Origin: Volvox africanus
Taxonomy: Eukaryota > Chlorophyta > Chlorophyceae > Chlamydomonadales > Volvocaceae
Reading direction: 5' to 3'
NCBI GenBank assembly: GCA_030268105.1
Contig: BSDZ01000024.1
Coordinates: 558,001-622,000, forward strand
DNA length: 64,000 bases
Positions 12,565-22,977 of this stretch are shown in pieces. Within the stretch, counting starts at the first letter, position 1. The number at the start of each line of letters is the position of its first letter. A model generated the notes under the pieces. That model was not told the origin of the DNA. It saw nothing but the letters and a program-made list of their open reading frames with translations, and ran no database searches. The position numbers were made by a program, and so were the translations under genes.

Positions 12565-12624
12565 GCCCGTTATCCATTACCCCATTACCCATTACCCCAT
12601 TGCCCGTTACCCATTATCCATTAC
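12565..12624. repeat. degenerate CCCATTA-type heptamer array
   Basis: Seven to eight imperfect units of CCCATTA/CCGTTA in about 60 bases, within the probable 3' UTR of the DUF218 gene. Confidence 0.8.
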
Positions 12625-12695
12625 GAACAGCCCGACAGCGCACAGTTGATTTCCAAGTTAAAAGGTACATGCTTTGTTGAATTATTTGTAGTGCG

Positions 12696-13726
12696 CTACA
12701 GCCGGCCTTTCAGGAAGTAGTATGCCAGCGCCAAGAGCTCCCTGGCCCAATCCCATAAATCAATTAGTTGGTTAGCGAGCGGTGAAAAGTAGCCGGCGTG
12801 GGGAAACATTGCTGTCCGCGCCATGAATACCTGCCATTGAAGGAAAAATAGGAAACGCAATACATGTTTATGCTGTGTGTGTAAGGGTGACACTATGAAA
12901 CATAATATGCAGGGGTCATGAAGTCATGTCGCGGCTGCTAGTGGGTTTCTAGTGTGTTACCGCCAGGTTGCCGCCGCTGATTATAAAACTATAATGCAAA
13001 CACGACATGTAAAGGAGCGTTGCGAAGGGCAGGTTCTAGGCAAGTCTAAACCGTATTGACGACAGCAGCAGCATATGTTGCGATGTGAAGACGTGTTGTC
13101 GAATGCCACACCTTCATCGCTCCGCTCCCTTCCGCTCGTCCTGCTGTCATCCCTCCTGTCTTCGCACGTCCCGCGGCTGCATCCTTAGCCGCCAGCTCCA
13201 AAACCAGTCTTCGGAAAACCAGTTCCGATCGGAGCTGGTGGAACGGGCTGGTGACCACCAACAGGGTTTTCCACCTGCGCAGCACAAACATCCGGTAGTA
13301 CGGTGGAGCCGACAGAAAATGCAAGCTCGGGCGTGACATGAGATGCAGGGTCAGGGTAACCTGGTCGAGGTGTTGTTCAGAATCGGAAGCTTGCCGTTGT
13401 CAAAATGGCCTTAGGACGGGGAGAAACAACGCGACCAGCTAACTCTCTGGCAGAGCGCTGTGCCCGTGAACTGCGCGGTTGGGCCCCAGTCTTAGGCCCA
13501 CGTGCATCACGCACACGGAGAATGAGCCCACACTTGCACGACCCGGGTCCCACCCTTTCTGTTGGCAGATTGCTAGGCTGAAGAGCGCGTTCTCGTAAGT
13601 GGATGTGGAGGCATCCTCCTCCAGCCATCTGCAGCGTCCGCGGAAAACACATAGTTCGAAAGCGCGGGCGATAGTCGAGGGGAGGAGAGGTCATTCACGG
13701 AAGAAATATAACTGTACTACTACTAA

Positions 13727-13759
<33 letters not shown>

Positions 13760-15247
13760 TTTTATATAAATTATATAAACTATATATTAATAAAAATATT
13801 ATATAAATAAAATAACAGTTAGTACCAAGCATACATAAAACCATGCTAATTTTGTGATAAAATATCAATAGTGATGCTTATACATAATATCAATAGTTTA
13901 CACAGAATGCTGTCTGCTACATTCCTCGTTGGCAAAAATATTAGAACCCCTACCCTACGCCCAAGCCCATGCTGAAAGGCCTAAGCGATAGCCTAAAGGC
14001 CCCGCCTCGGACTTCACAGCTATCTAGGCTCCGCCTGCACCAATAAGGGTCGCATATCACCGTCACGGAATGGCTTCCTTCTCAGTGTGCGCACATCCAG
14101 TATCCTTCGTACGAATCCTCTCCCCCCACCTCTCCCGAATGTACGACGAACGCACGACGGTATGTTGAAGCTCTGACAGAGGCGACAAGCTTCTAGTCCG
14201 CGTCTTCTACTCCACTACCTTCTAGCTTCGCGGGTTGTGTGCTGCATCCTATGACGCGTGAACTAAGAGATGCTTGGGCATCACCTTATCTACGTACGTA
14301 CCTGTCTGCTGGCACTGCCTCGCGCCCACTGAGCATCAGCCCCTCGGCGTACTCGCGCATAACGTTGGCCTCTGTGCGCCGGACCACCACCCCTCCTGGG
14401 TGTGAGCCGCTGAATAGTAAGTGCCGCGCGCGGCCCTGACGAGAAGCGCGGTTCGATTCGGTAGGTGGGACTGGAAATCGCTCTCTTACTATATTGCTTC
14501 AAGTTTTAAGCACGCCGTTAGCCAGCCAGTCGCTACTAGTCGCTATTTAGTTGCGAATATCAGCCAACAACCAAACCTTACATTGGCTCCACGTGTTATT
14601 CCGTTGGACTGCCGTGAGCGCGAATGCATGTCTTTTCAACCCACGCATTCCCAGCCATTTCACAGGAAAAGCGAGTTACTCAGCTACTCACTCGCCGGAA
14701 GGCGTCCACGCCCGCCTGGACCCTGCCTTTCAGCGGCTCCGTCAGGCTGCCGTTCCTGGTGGGCGCCACGGCAAAACCCCTTGTGGTGGATAACACAAAA
14801 GTCAAATGCGATACGCGTAATTCAAGCGACATGTTCGCTGGTGGTGTGTCGTTTCCTCTACGAGAAGCCTGCGGCATCAGTTCGTCTTCATTCAAACAGG
14901 TTCAAATCACCCACCTGAACAACGCATAGCCTAGGACGATGGCGACATCAGCGACTGCGTCTTCCGGTAATTTGGGACTCCTGCGCGGCACGGAAGGGTC
15001 TTGCAGGGGGGTTTGAGACGACTCTTCCAGATCATTACGCCACCGACTTCATATCGGAGACTGCCTTCCAGGAACAGCTAGCCCCGGCCTCGGCATGGCC
15101 TCATGAATGCATGCTGTGTGTGAAATTTCCGTGCGCGAGGAGTTCTTACCTTGCGCCCAACAGCGCGTGAAGCCAGCGCACATATGTGTGTGATACGGCA
15201 ACTGCCAGAAGAGCACCAGCTGTGGAGAAGAGAGCTAATTTGTACAT
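12696..15247 (-). CDS. DUF218 (ElyC/SanA/YdcF-like) membrane-anchored protein
   Basis: About 252 aa from seven exons that all join in phase: 15247-15150, 14980-14915, 14779-14692, 14435-14302, 13628-13554, 13274-13112, 12830-12696. The start ATG at 15247 opens a short hydrophobic signal-anchor (MYKLALFSTAGALLAVAVS). The DUF218 core follows in order: DVAIVLGYAL, then LLFSGSHPGG, RTEANVMREYA, LEEDASTSTYENA, and LLVVTSPFHQLRSELVFRR. The C-terminus ends in an amphipathic WDWARELLALAYYFLKGRL, as in eukaryotic and bacterial family members. Bacterial relatives act in envelope maintenance; the plant and algal proteins have no settled function. A basic linker of about 25 residues between the last two core blocks looks like a local insertion. 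The gene is divergent from the lipase gene, with a spacer of about 460 bases. Confidence 0.85.
13725..13816. repeat. (TA)n-rich island
   Basis: An almost pure A/T stretch of about 90 bases that begins as a TA dinucleotide run. It lies in the 673-base intron (14301-13629) of the DUF218 gene. Confidence 0.9.
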
Positions 15248-15709
15248 TCTAGGTGATTATAGACCTCAAATGTCTAGTGAATCCGTAACGCTGCTGACGA
15301 ATGCATGATAACGTCTGTGTCTTGCACGTAGGGAGAGTTGTCAGCTCGTTTTGCAGGCAAGAGTAGTTGGCTCATTTTGCACCGAAGTTGGATATTTTAT
15401 CAATTTAAATGACGTAAGTATAATAAGAACGTATTGCAAAACTGTTCATTGCGTGCGCGACGACGACGGCGATGTACGGTAGAGCATCAGTCATGCTGAG
15501 ATGCTTTGACCTTTTGCGTTATCATGCCTAAACTGTCTTGCATAAGCGAGTAATAGATTATTTGATCTGGTAAAATTTATTAGATAGGCCTTGTTTTTCA
15601 ATTTCTGTTGCGATTAGGCCGCTCAACTTCCAGTAGATTTTAGATTAGTGCACACGAGTTGCCAAAAATTGCATTGCCAGTTGCCAGATGAAATCCCTAA
15701 CGAACATTA
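15248..15709. promoter_or_regulatory. divergent intergenic region, DUF218 / lipase
   Basis: About 460 bases between the ATG of the minus-strand DUF218 gene and the proposed ATG of the plus-strand lipase gene. It should carry both promoters. No clear TATA box was found. Confidence 0.45.
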
Positions 15710-16378
15710 ATGGCACTGCATGCGTACTCTGCGCTTCCGACGTCAAACTCTATTCCGTTCTTTAATGACACGCAAGGGAGTTGGCGCAAGTTCTCCTCAC
15801 TTTCATGGCTCATCTGGAACAAGTTGTGTGTGCGCGAACTTCTAAAGCCCACGGCCGGACCATGCGACCCCAGCGGAATCGCTGGTGGTCGATGCGTCGG
15901 TGCCTGCCAACAACCCTATTGCACTGGCAGCAGCGACAGCAGCAGCACGGGCGGCGGCGCCGCCGGTACCAACATGTTGGATTGGGCTTTGCAGGGTAAC
16001 CAAATCGGCAGTCGCAAGGAGGATACAGGTGCTTCCGATTTCGACGTAAGCTCACCCACGGCGCATAACCGGACATTAACAGCGCGGGCGTCCAACGCCC
16101 TAGGTACGACAGAGGCTGTTAGGGTTGTGGGGTCAGGTTTGGCTGCTACTTATGGACTAAGATGTCAGGCAGGCGCGCACAACTGTTTGCTGGTATGCCT
16201 TCCGCAGTAATTTCCTAGGACGCAGTAAACCCTATCTGTACACAGGGCCAGCAGTCGCCATCAAACCCCCTCAACATACCCATGTGATCGGGATTCCAGG
16301 AATACTACACACCGCAGGTGCCACTCAAGACACCCGTCCTTCACGCGAAAATTTCCGCATCCCGCGAAACCCATGGCA

Positions 16379-16411
<33 letters not shown>

Positions 16412-19400
16412 TACATATGCATGCATGTGCACGCACTTGAGGATTAGCCCATATATCTATGGCGTTCATGAGCCCATGAATGGATTCTGATGTCCCACTT
16501 TTGGATCCTGCTAGCATCCGTCCATTTGGCATCATATTCGGCTCTTTGCTTTCGGCTCTTGCCTCTGCGCTCCGAACCATTTAGGGCGCCGGCGCGGAGA
16601 GGCCTCTGCGGCCTCGCAGGAACTCAACAGCTCATCCAACCCCGGACTGTTATCAGTACTTGGTGCCATGGCGGGCCTAGTCAGGGGCGTGGGTGCAGGC
16701 AGCACCGGTCTGGGCGTGGGCCACGTCACGTTCGGGCTGCAGGCCTTGGCACGACGGCACGAGGAGCAGCGGCTGTGCGACCACCCGGAGGGTCGGCAGC
16801 TTGCCCCAGGTTCTGTCACCCAGGCGACGGCGGAGCAGCTGCTGGACGCCATGGAGCTCGCGTATGTGGGTAGCTGCGGTTGCGTCGGGAGGGGAAATAA
16901 GAGCGCAGGTACCGGTCACTCACTAACGGCTTTGCGGTATGTGTATCATGGCAGCGACCAGTGAAGCGGCGATGATTTACCTACTTATTTATTGTTTAAA
17001 CCTTTTGTTCTTCGTTATATTAAGATCTTTTGCTCACCCAATTAGTATCAACTTACCTCGCTGTCTTGTACGTGTTAAGAATGATCGGTGCATCATTCGT
17101 ATAACACGAAAATGAGAAGGAAGAAAGAAGTAATACCGCGAATGCATCTATGTATTTGCAGTCACTGCAACTGCCAACATGTACTTCTGTATCCACCTTC
17201 CCACCTACCTACCAACCTACCCACCGACATACCCTTGCCTCCGCCTACAGGGAGCTTACCGACGGAGCGCCGCTTCTCTGGCCGCGACGACGTGTTTAAG
17301 AGTGAGTCGGATAGCTTTGTCCTTATTATGGTCCTATTTTGGTCCCGATGGGACCATTCGTGACAACGGGAAATCTCAGTTAAGACAGCCTCTCTGCAGG
17401 CTCATTCTGACCGGCCACCGGGGCCATTTCTAATCAGGTCCACGGCCCTGCCATCCCTTTTCCCCCGTTCTCCGCCGGTGCAGGTTCCATTAACGCGGCT
17501 GTCGCCTTGTCATGGGCCTTCAGCGTATACGCACGCACACTTCGTTTCCCGAATTTTTCGATTTACTTGAACGCCTGTTAAGTTATGGCGTGTAAGCTTT
17601 TCCATTTTCAATTCGGTATCCCCTTCGCCTGCCTCCCTTCCGTGCACGCTTTCCCACGCTGAGCCCATCACAGGCACAGCAGATCCGAGTGTGGCGACCC
17701 GAGGGAGGGCGCCTCCAGCCCGGGTACTACGTGGCGGTTGACCACTTCGGCCGCCGCGTGGTATGGGGCGTACGAGGCACCCTGGTGGGTCGGGTGCCGT
17801 AAAACAGGGGTCGGGTGCGACGTAGAAAGGCAGCGAATCGAAGTCGCGGGAATCCACAGGCTCTCTGTGCACTCAGGACAAAAGCTGTGGTTTACCGGTT
17901 AGCTGATCGCTGCTGCAAGGTGGCCGTGAGATTGTGGGGGATTATGGAGGTAGATGTGCGATGCGGGAAACAGGGGGTGACAATGGGGTGTAAGAGCCTG
18001 GGTATTTGTCAATCAATTATTTCGGTTCCCTGGGAGGGAGGAGAGGGGAGGGGAGGGGCGATTTCGATCACGACTTTTAGCCATGACCTTCAGGAATATA
18101 TATACTATATAAATATTATTGGATAAAGCTCAAGGTAATGCGAGCTCTGTTCCCTGTGCTCCTCCCGTACCCGCCAGGTGTTTGCAGACTTGCTGACCGA
18201 TCTGGCCATGGCAGTCCACCCACTGGGGGGCGGTGCGGCCCACTGGGGCATGACGCACGCGGCCCACTGGATGGTCCGTAGGGAGGCGACACGCGTGGCT
18301 GGTGGGTGAGGGCCCAGCTCGAGGAGAACCCGGTTATTACTTTCAAGGCTTCAGCTCATCGATTTAAGGCGGTTTCCAGGAGGGAGGGCCCGATTACGTG
18401 TATGGATTTGTGGAAAGCACTCACAATGGCTTCGCAACCCATAAAAATATAGAATCCATACAGTCCATAAAGTCCAACAGCATTTTGATTCTATGTACTT
18501 TTTCTCTACGATTTCCTCAAATGAACATTCCCCGAACCAATCTGCCGCAAACAGGCCAAATCCATCATCCTCGACTGACCTTCTGAACAATTTCTCACTT
18601 TTCGCACCAACCCAATTTTAAACAGCGCTGCTCCGTTCTCTGGGTCCTCCCGGCTCCTACCGGCTGCAGCTGGTGGGGCACTCATTGGGCGGGGGTGTGG
18701 CGGCGCTGGCGGCGCTGATGTTGCGCGAAGGGCTGGTTGAGGCGGCGAGGTAGGCCCCGCGTGCGGTCGGGAGCGCGGGGAGAAATTGTTGCATTATAAG
18801 GTTTTCCCACTGCTTAGTATAACATAGAAAATGAATTGCCCTGAATGCATCGTCCAGAATGCATCGTCCGTCGTTCCAAATGACCGCTCTTCCAGGACTT
18901 AGGCCCCCTAGGAGGTTGGGGACCAAAGTGGCTGATGTCGGTTATAACTTAAGCTCTTCCCGAACGGGGCCCTAGTGTTCTGGCGCCAGGACGACCCAGG
19001 AAAACCGTCACGTTACGTGTTAACCTTCGTCGGCAAGCATATCCGTGTGACGGCCGAACCGCCTAACTTTGCGGGCGCGCCCCAAAACCTCACCACCACC
19101 ACCCACCTGACCCTACGACAGCTCTGACCTGTCGCAACAGGACCGCCGCCATTCCGCCCGAGTTAATCTCCTGTGTGACGTTTGCATCGCCCGCCATCGT
19201 ATCGCCCTCACTTGCTGAGTTGTGCCGGCCGTACGTAACTTCCGTCGTACTGAATAACGACATCGTGTCTAGGTGAGGGCCTGGTCCTGAGGTTTTCACA
19301 CCGCAGGGAGGAAGAACGGGAAGAACCCTGCCATCCCAGGAGCCCTGCCATCCCAGGCCACGGATCCCTAGGGGTGACCCTTCTGTATGGCTTCCCCCGC

Positions 19401-21770
19401 TTCCCTGATGCCTGTTAGTGGTGGCAAGCGATTCACCGCCCCGCTCACCTAAGCATCTAATGTGCGCTATTGTAGTATCCCACACTCCTCCCCGCGCGAC
19501 ACCCCACACGCGCAGGTTTAACGCCACAAGTCTGGCAAGGCTCCAGGAGGAGCTACGAGTTGAGTATTGTCATTTGGCAGGAAGAGCGGGGAAGAGCGGC
19601 CTGAAGCAGGCTGAAGCCCGTGTTATAGAGGCGAACCTGCGGTTCTAATTGTCCGCCGCATCGCTCATTTTTATATCATACGCGCATGGCAGTTATCCAC
19701 AGCTCGTTCATTTGCCTTCGTCCTAACCAACTTCGTTTGCAAAATCCGTTATTGGTTATTTATCAACGAGCGTTTAAAGCCGATAATCACAATCGCCCTA
19801 AACGCCGAGCCACAGGATGTTGACTGGTACGCAGAGCTGCAACGGGCCATTATGGATCATAGTCTTGTGAAGGTGAAGTACGGGAAGGACAGGGACTCAC
19901 AGAGACTCAGAATGTGTGGCTGCGGGTCTTTTGGGTCTTCGCGTCTTTTGGGTCACCGTGGATCAACGATTTTAACTATTTCTTTGCATCACGTTGTCGC
20001 CTGGGTCTGATGCGCATTTCCTCCCTTGCAAATATACTTGCGGATGATTACCCCGAAACGACCCCACAGAACATTTCGACGAGGTTGGAGGCATTTGCGC
20101 CAGGTGCCATTAGCGCCCCGGTCAAACAAGCGACAGAGAAGCAAGTGCCATGTCAGCCACTGCAGTCGGATGATAGCACTGCTGCGACGCCGCTGACGCC
20201 AGCGGTCGCGACCGCCAACCAGCCTGCCACCGGCATGGTACAGCAACTAAGCGCGGCTGTGCTCGAAAGCGCTGCGTTTAGGGCTGCCGTACTGTCACTG
20301 GACGAGTGGAAGGCCAAGGCGGTGGCGGCGGCGGGCGACCAGGCAGAAGCGGCGATGCGACGGCAACTGGAGGTGATACAGGCGTGGCTTCAGGACCTTA
20401 CCACGGTTCACCGCGACAGCACCAATACAGCTGGCTCTGATTCTGTACCCAGTTGCAAGGTCAAATCTGCAACAGACCTCCCAGGAAGCAGCCAGCGTGA
20501 CGCTGCCGGCCCCAACCCCGGCGCTGACGCTGCCACCGAAATCCGTTGCGCCGCAGAGGCGGCGGCGGAACGATTGCGCCAGAGCATTGAATCGGCGGTG
20601 GCGTCGCTCACCTCCGCTGCGACGGCGTCAAAGGAGCGTTTCAGCGCCTCACTGCCACCATTGCCAACTCTACCACAACCCCACGAGCTACCCATGGTGG
20701 AAACCACGGCGGCGACCCCCATGGCTTCATCAACGACCGCTGAGTGCAGTGCCACTGCGGTTTCGGAGACCTCTTGCGGTGATATGACAGCCGCGGAGGT
20801 GACGGGAGAGGTGGACGTCACAGCAGCAGCAGCAGAGGACGAAGCGGCGTTGGCAGCGCGACGAGCTTCACAGATAGTGCAATGCCAGGTATCCGAGTTA
20901 CATATGTGTAGCACGGCAGAGGCGCTGGGGTTATGAATGGGGCTCAAGCCATGACCAGTGCATACAGAGCATACAGAGGGGCGTACCCCCGAGGACCGGA
21001 GGGCGTAGAACCAGTAAGTAATGGCCGATGTACACTTGTTTAAAGCTGCTACTTTCCGCTGATTACTTCTGGAATGCGAGCGCGCAGTCGCATAAGTGAC
21101 ACCACCCGGATAGGTATCGAGAGCGGGAGGAAATGCTTATGGGAATGTGAATGGCGGAAGTCGACAGTGAAGCAGTTTCTTGTTTCGGGTCATGTCAGGG
21201 ATCAAGGTTGTCCACTTCCCATCATGTTGTCGTTACTGGCTGCAAGATGCATGCATATATGTCGACGGCTACGTGGAGGTGCAATAAACGGCGTCGTGAC
21301 CTCGCCAGGGCTTGCCTGAAAACCGTCGTATAACCGCTAGCCTCGCCATGTGCTTCTAAGCACGGGAAACTATCATCGTTCCTGTTTTCAGGCGCCCGTA
21401 CTTCACACGCTGAGATGGATGTTTTACTCGTGTCCCTTATGTGCAGGAGCTTCCATTACTGCTGCCCCCAGGTCGGATCTTGTATATCCGGCCACGTGCC
21501 GAGGCGGGTAAGCAGCCGTCACTGTCGCCGCAGCAGCACACAGGGGCTTTGGCCCATGCGGAGGTTGGGCATGAATGTGGTGGCCGTGGCAACGGTGCTG
21601 CTGCCGCAGTAGCAATGGCGCCATCTAGGGTGGGATACGTGGTTTTGGAGCTAGCGGTGGGTGAGGGTTTCCGCCGGCTGGTGCTGGGACGGTCAGCGTT
21701 GGAGGAGCATCAGTGTAAGACATATCGCCGGGTGCTGACACAGTTGGCATTTAAGGAGGACATCTGGTAA
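15710..21770 (+). CDS. class-3 lipase, sn1-diacylglycerol-lipase-like
   Basis: A predicted serine lipase of about 788 aa. Exons: 15710-16045, 16620-16865, 17251-17301, 17674-17784, 18178-18301, 18626-18749, 19141-19272, 19516-19558, 19816-19872, 20070-20888, 21447-21770. All phases agree. Core blocks: GYYVAVDHFGRRVVWGVRGT, then VFADLLTDLAMAVHP, the nucleophile elbow LVGHSLGGG (Ser in GHSLG), the acid region VTFASPAIVSPSLAEL with NNDIVSR (likely catalytic Asp), and PPGRILYI with LEEHQCKTYRRVL (the likely catalytic His). A 273-residue alanine/threonine-rich exon (20070-20888) separates the Asp and His regions, a loop that is also long in animal DAG lipases. The expected reaction is release of a fatty acid from sn-1 of diacylglycerol. 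The first exon rests only on an open frame, the donor GAC|GTAAGC and phase. No clear four-helix membrane domain is seen at the N-terminus. Confidence 0.85.
16379..16404. repeat. (AC)n microsatellite
   Basis: Thirteen AC dinucleotides in the first intron of the proposed lipase model. Confidence 0.95.
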
Positions 21771-22977
21771 TGTGAAGGGTTTTATGGTCTAATGACTGAA
21801 CCCATTTGCGCATCACGGCTTTGGAAACTGCAGTCGTACTGTGCATCAGTTGCACGAAATTACGTTAACTGGTGAAAGGTTGTACGGATGCTGTCCTTGT
21901 GCTAAGGAAATGGTGCTCGTCCCTGCAATGGAATTATTCCCACATGCTAATGTATAGCAGCGGTAGCTGGGTTACATCGCCTGGACGAACTTAGGCGTCG
22001 TGGGTATTGTGGGGTAGGCTTCTTGGTGTTGGTTTAGGGAAGGCCCGAGAGCAGCAATTTCGCTAAGACAAGGACCCCTCTGACAGTACGCATCTGGCAT
22101 GTAAAAAGGCCGAGTTTGTGTTTTCCTTAGATCCCTACTGCAATGATTCAAGGTGTCGGCAGCGGTCGCTAATATTCGTTCAGAGGAGGGTGGATATGGC
22201 CAGCCTTGGCACAGCGCTTCCCCAATGTTATCCAAGAGATATCGACTACATCTACTGCGGTGGTTGTAGCGTCCCATGGGCTCGTGCGGGGATGTTTAAG
22301 GGTAGCTTACTTGGGGTGGGTGGAACTCATGTTCCTAGACAATTTACTGCAGATATTCAAGCAATGATAGGAATATTTGGCGGCCCAATTTTCAGGTTCA
22401 GGTAAGGAGGTCGGTTCCTGAGGTCAGCATCGTCCGGCCATTTCTTCCCTACAATTAAGCCATATGCTGTATTATAGCTTTTCACGTAATGAGAAAGCAT
22501 TGGGGAGGTTGACCGCAACAGAGGATGTCATCCAAATCATCTAGGAACAACGCACTTGGACACCGCACACTGCAAGCCTATGTTCGAAAAACGGCCAGGA
22601 AATCAGGAAACTGCTAACATCATTGTGCATTACATAACACGCAATTAACTTCTTACTACATGTATATTTGCGAGAAATATCGACAATTACATTTTGAGCC
22701 CCAGACTTCATAAAAGAATTCAAGCAGATCCTTAAGAAAAGGCCGAAGATGCGTGGTAGTTATAACATGTAAGTTAAATGCTTATGAAGGCGATGTGGCA
22801 CACTGCATGACCACACATCATGCGATCCCACTCTCCAGTACGGCTAGCTCCGAAAGAGGGGGCAGATCTTCCAGGACAATACGTATGGAGTCATCGCGCT
22901 CTAGGCTTGTCATTCTGCGGTCACCCTTGAGTATTGCTGTATGTAGGGTATTCCGAGGGTAGTAGGAATCAAGAAAA
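21771..22977. other. spacer, lipase 3' UTR and CHLH promoter region
   Basis: About 1.2 kb between two plus-strand genes. A TGTAA signal at 22100 probably ends the lipase transcript, so the right-hand 850 bases should hold the CHLH promoter and 5' UTR. No coding exon was recognised and no light-response element can be named with confidence. Confidence 0.5.
22100..22104 (+). terminator. candidate polyadenylation signal (TGTAA) of lipase gene
   Basis: First plus-strand TGTAA after the stop at 21770, 330 bases downstream. Confidence 0.5.

Larger units (their letters stand above)
10906..12695. other. spacer between kinase and DUF218 gene
   Basis: About 1.8 kb, AT-richer than its neighbours. Both flanking genes are on the minus strand, so it should hold the kinase promoter or first exon (right of 10905) and the 3' UTR of the DUF218 gene (left of 12696). 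I see no coding exon, transposase or reverse-transcriptase motif. Confidence 0.5.

Noticed and set aside
12246..12680. 144-residue plus-strand open frame
   Set aside because: Composition is not coding-like, it runs through a heptamer array, and it overlaps the 3' UTR of the DUF218 gene.
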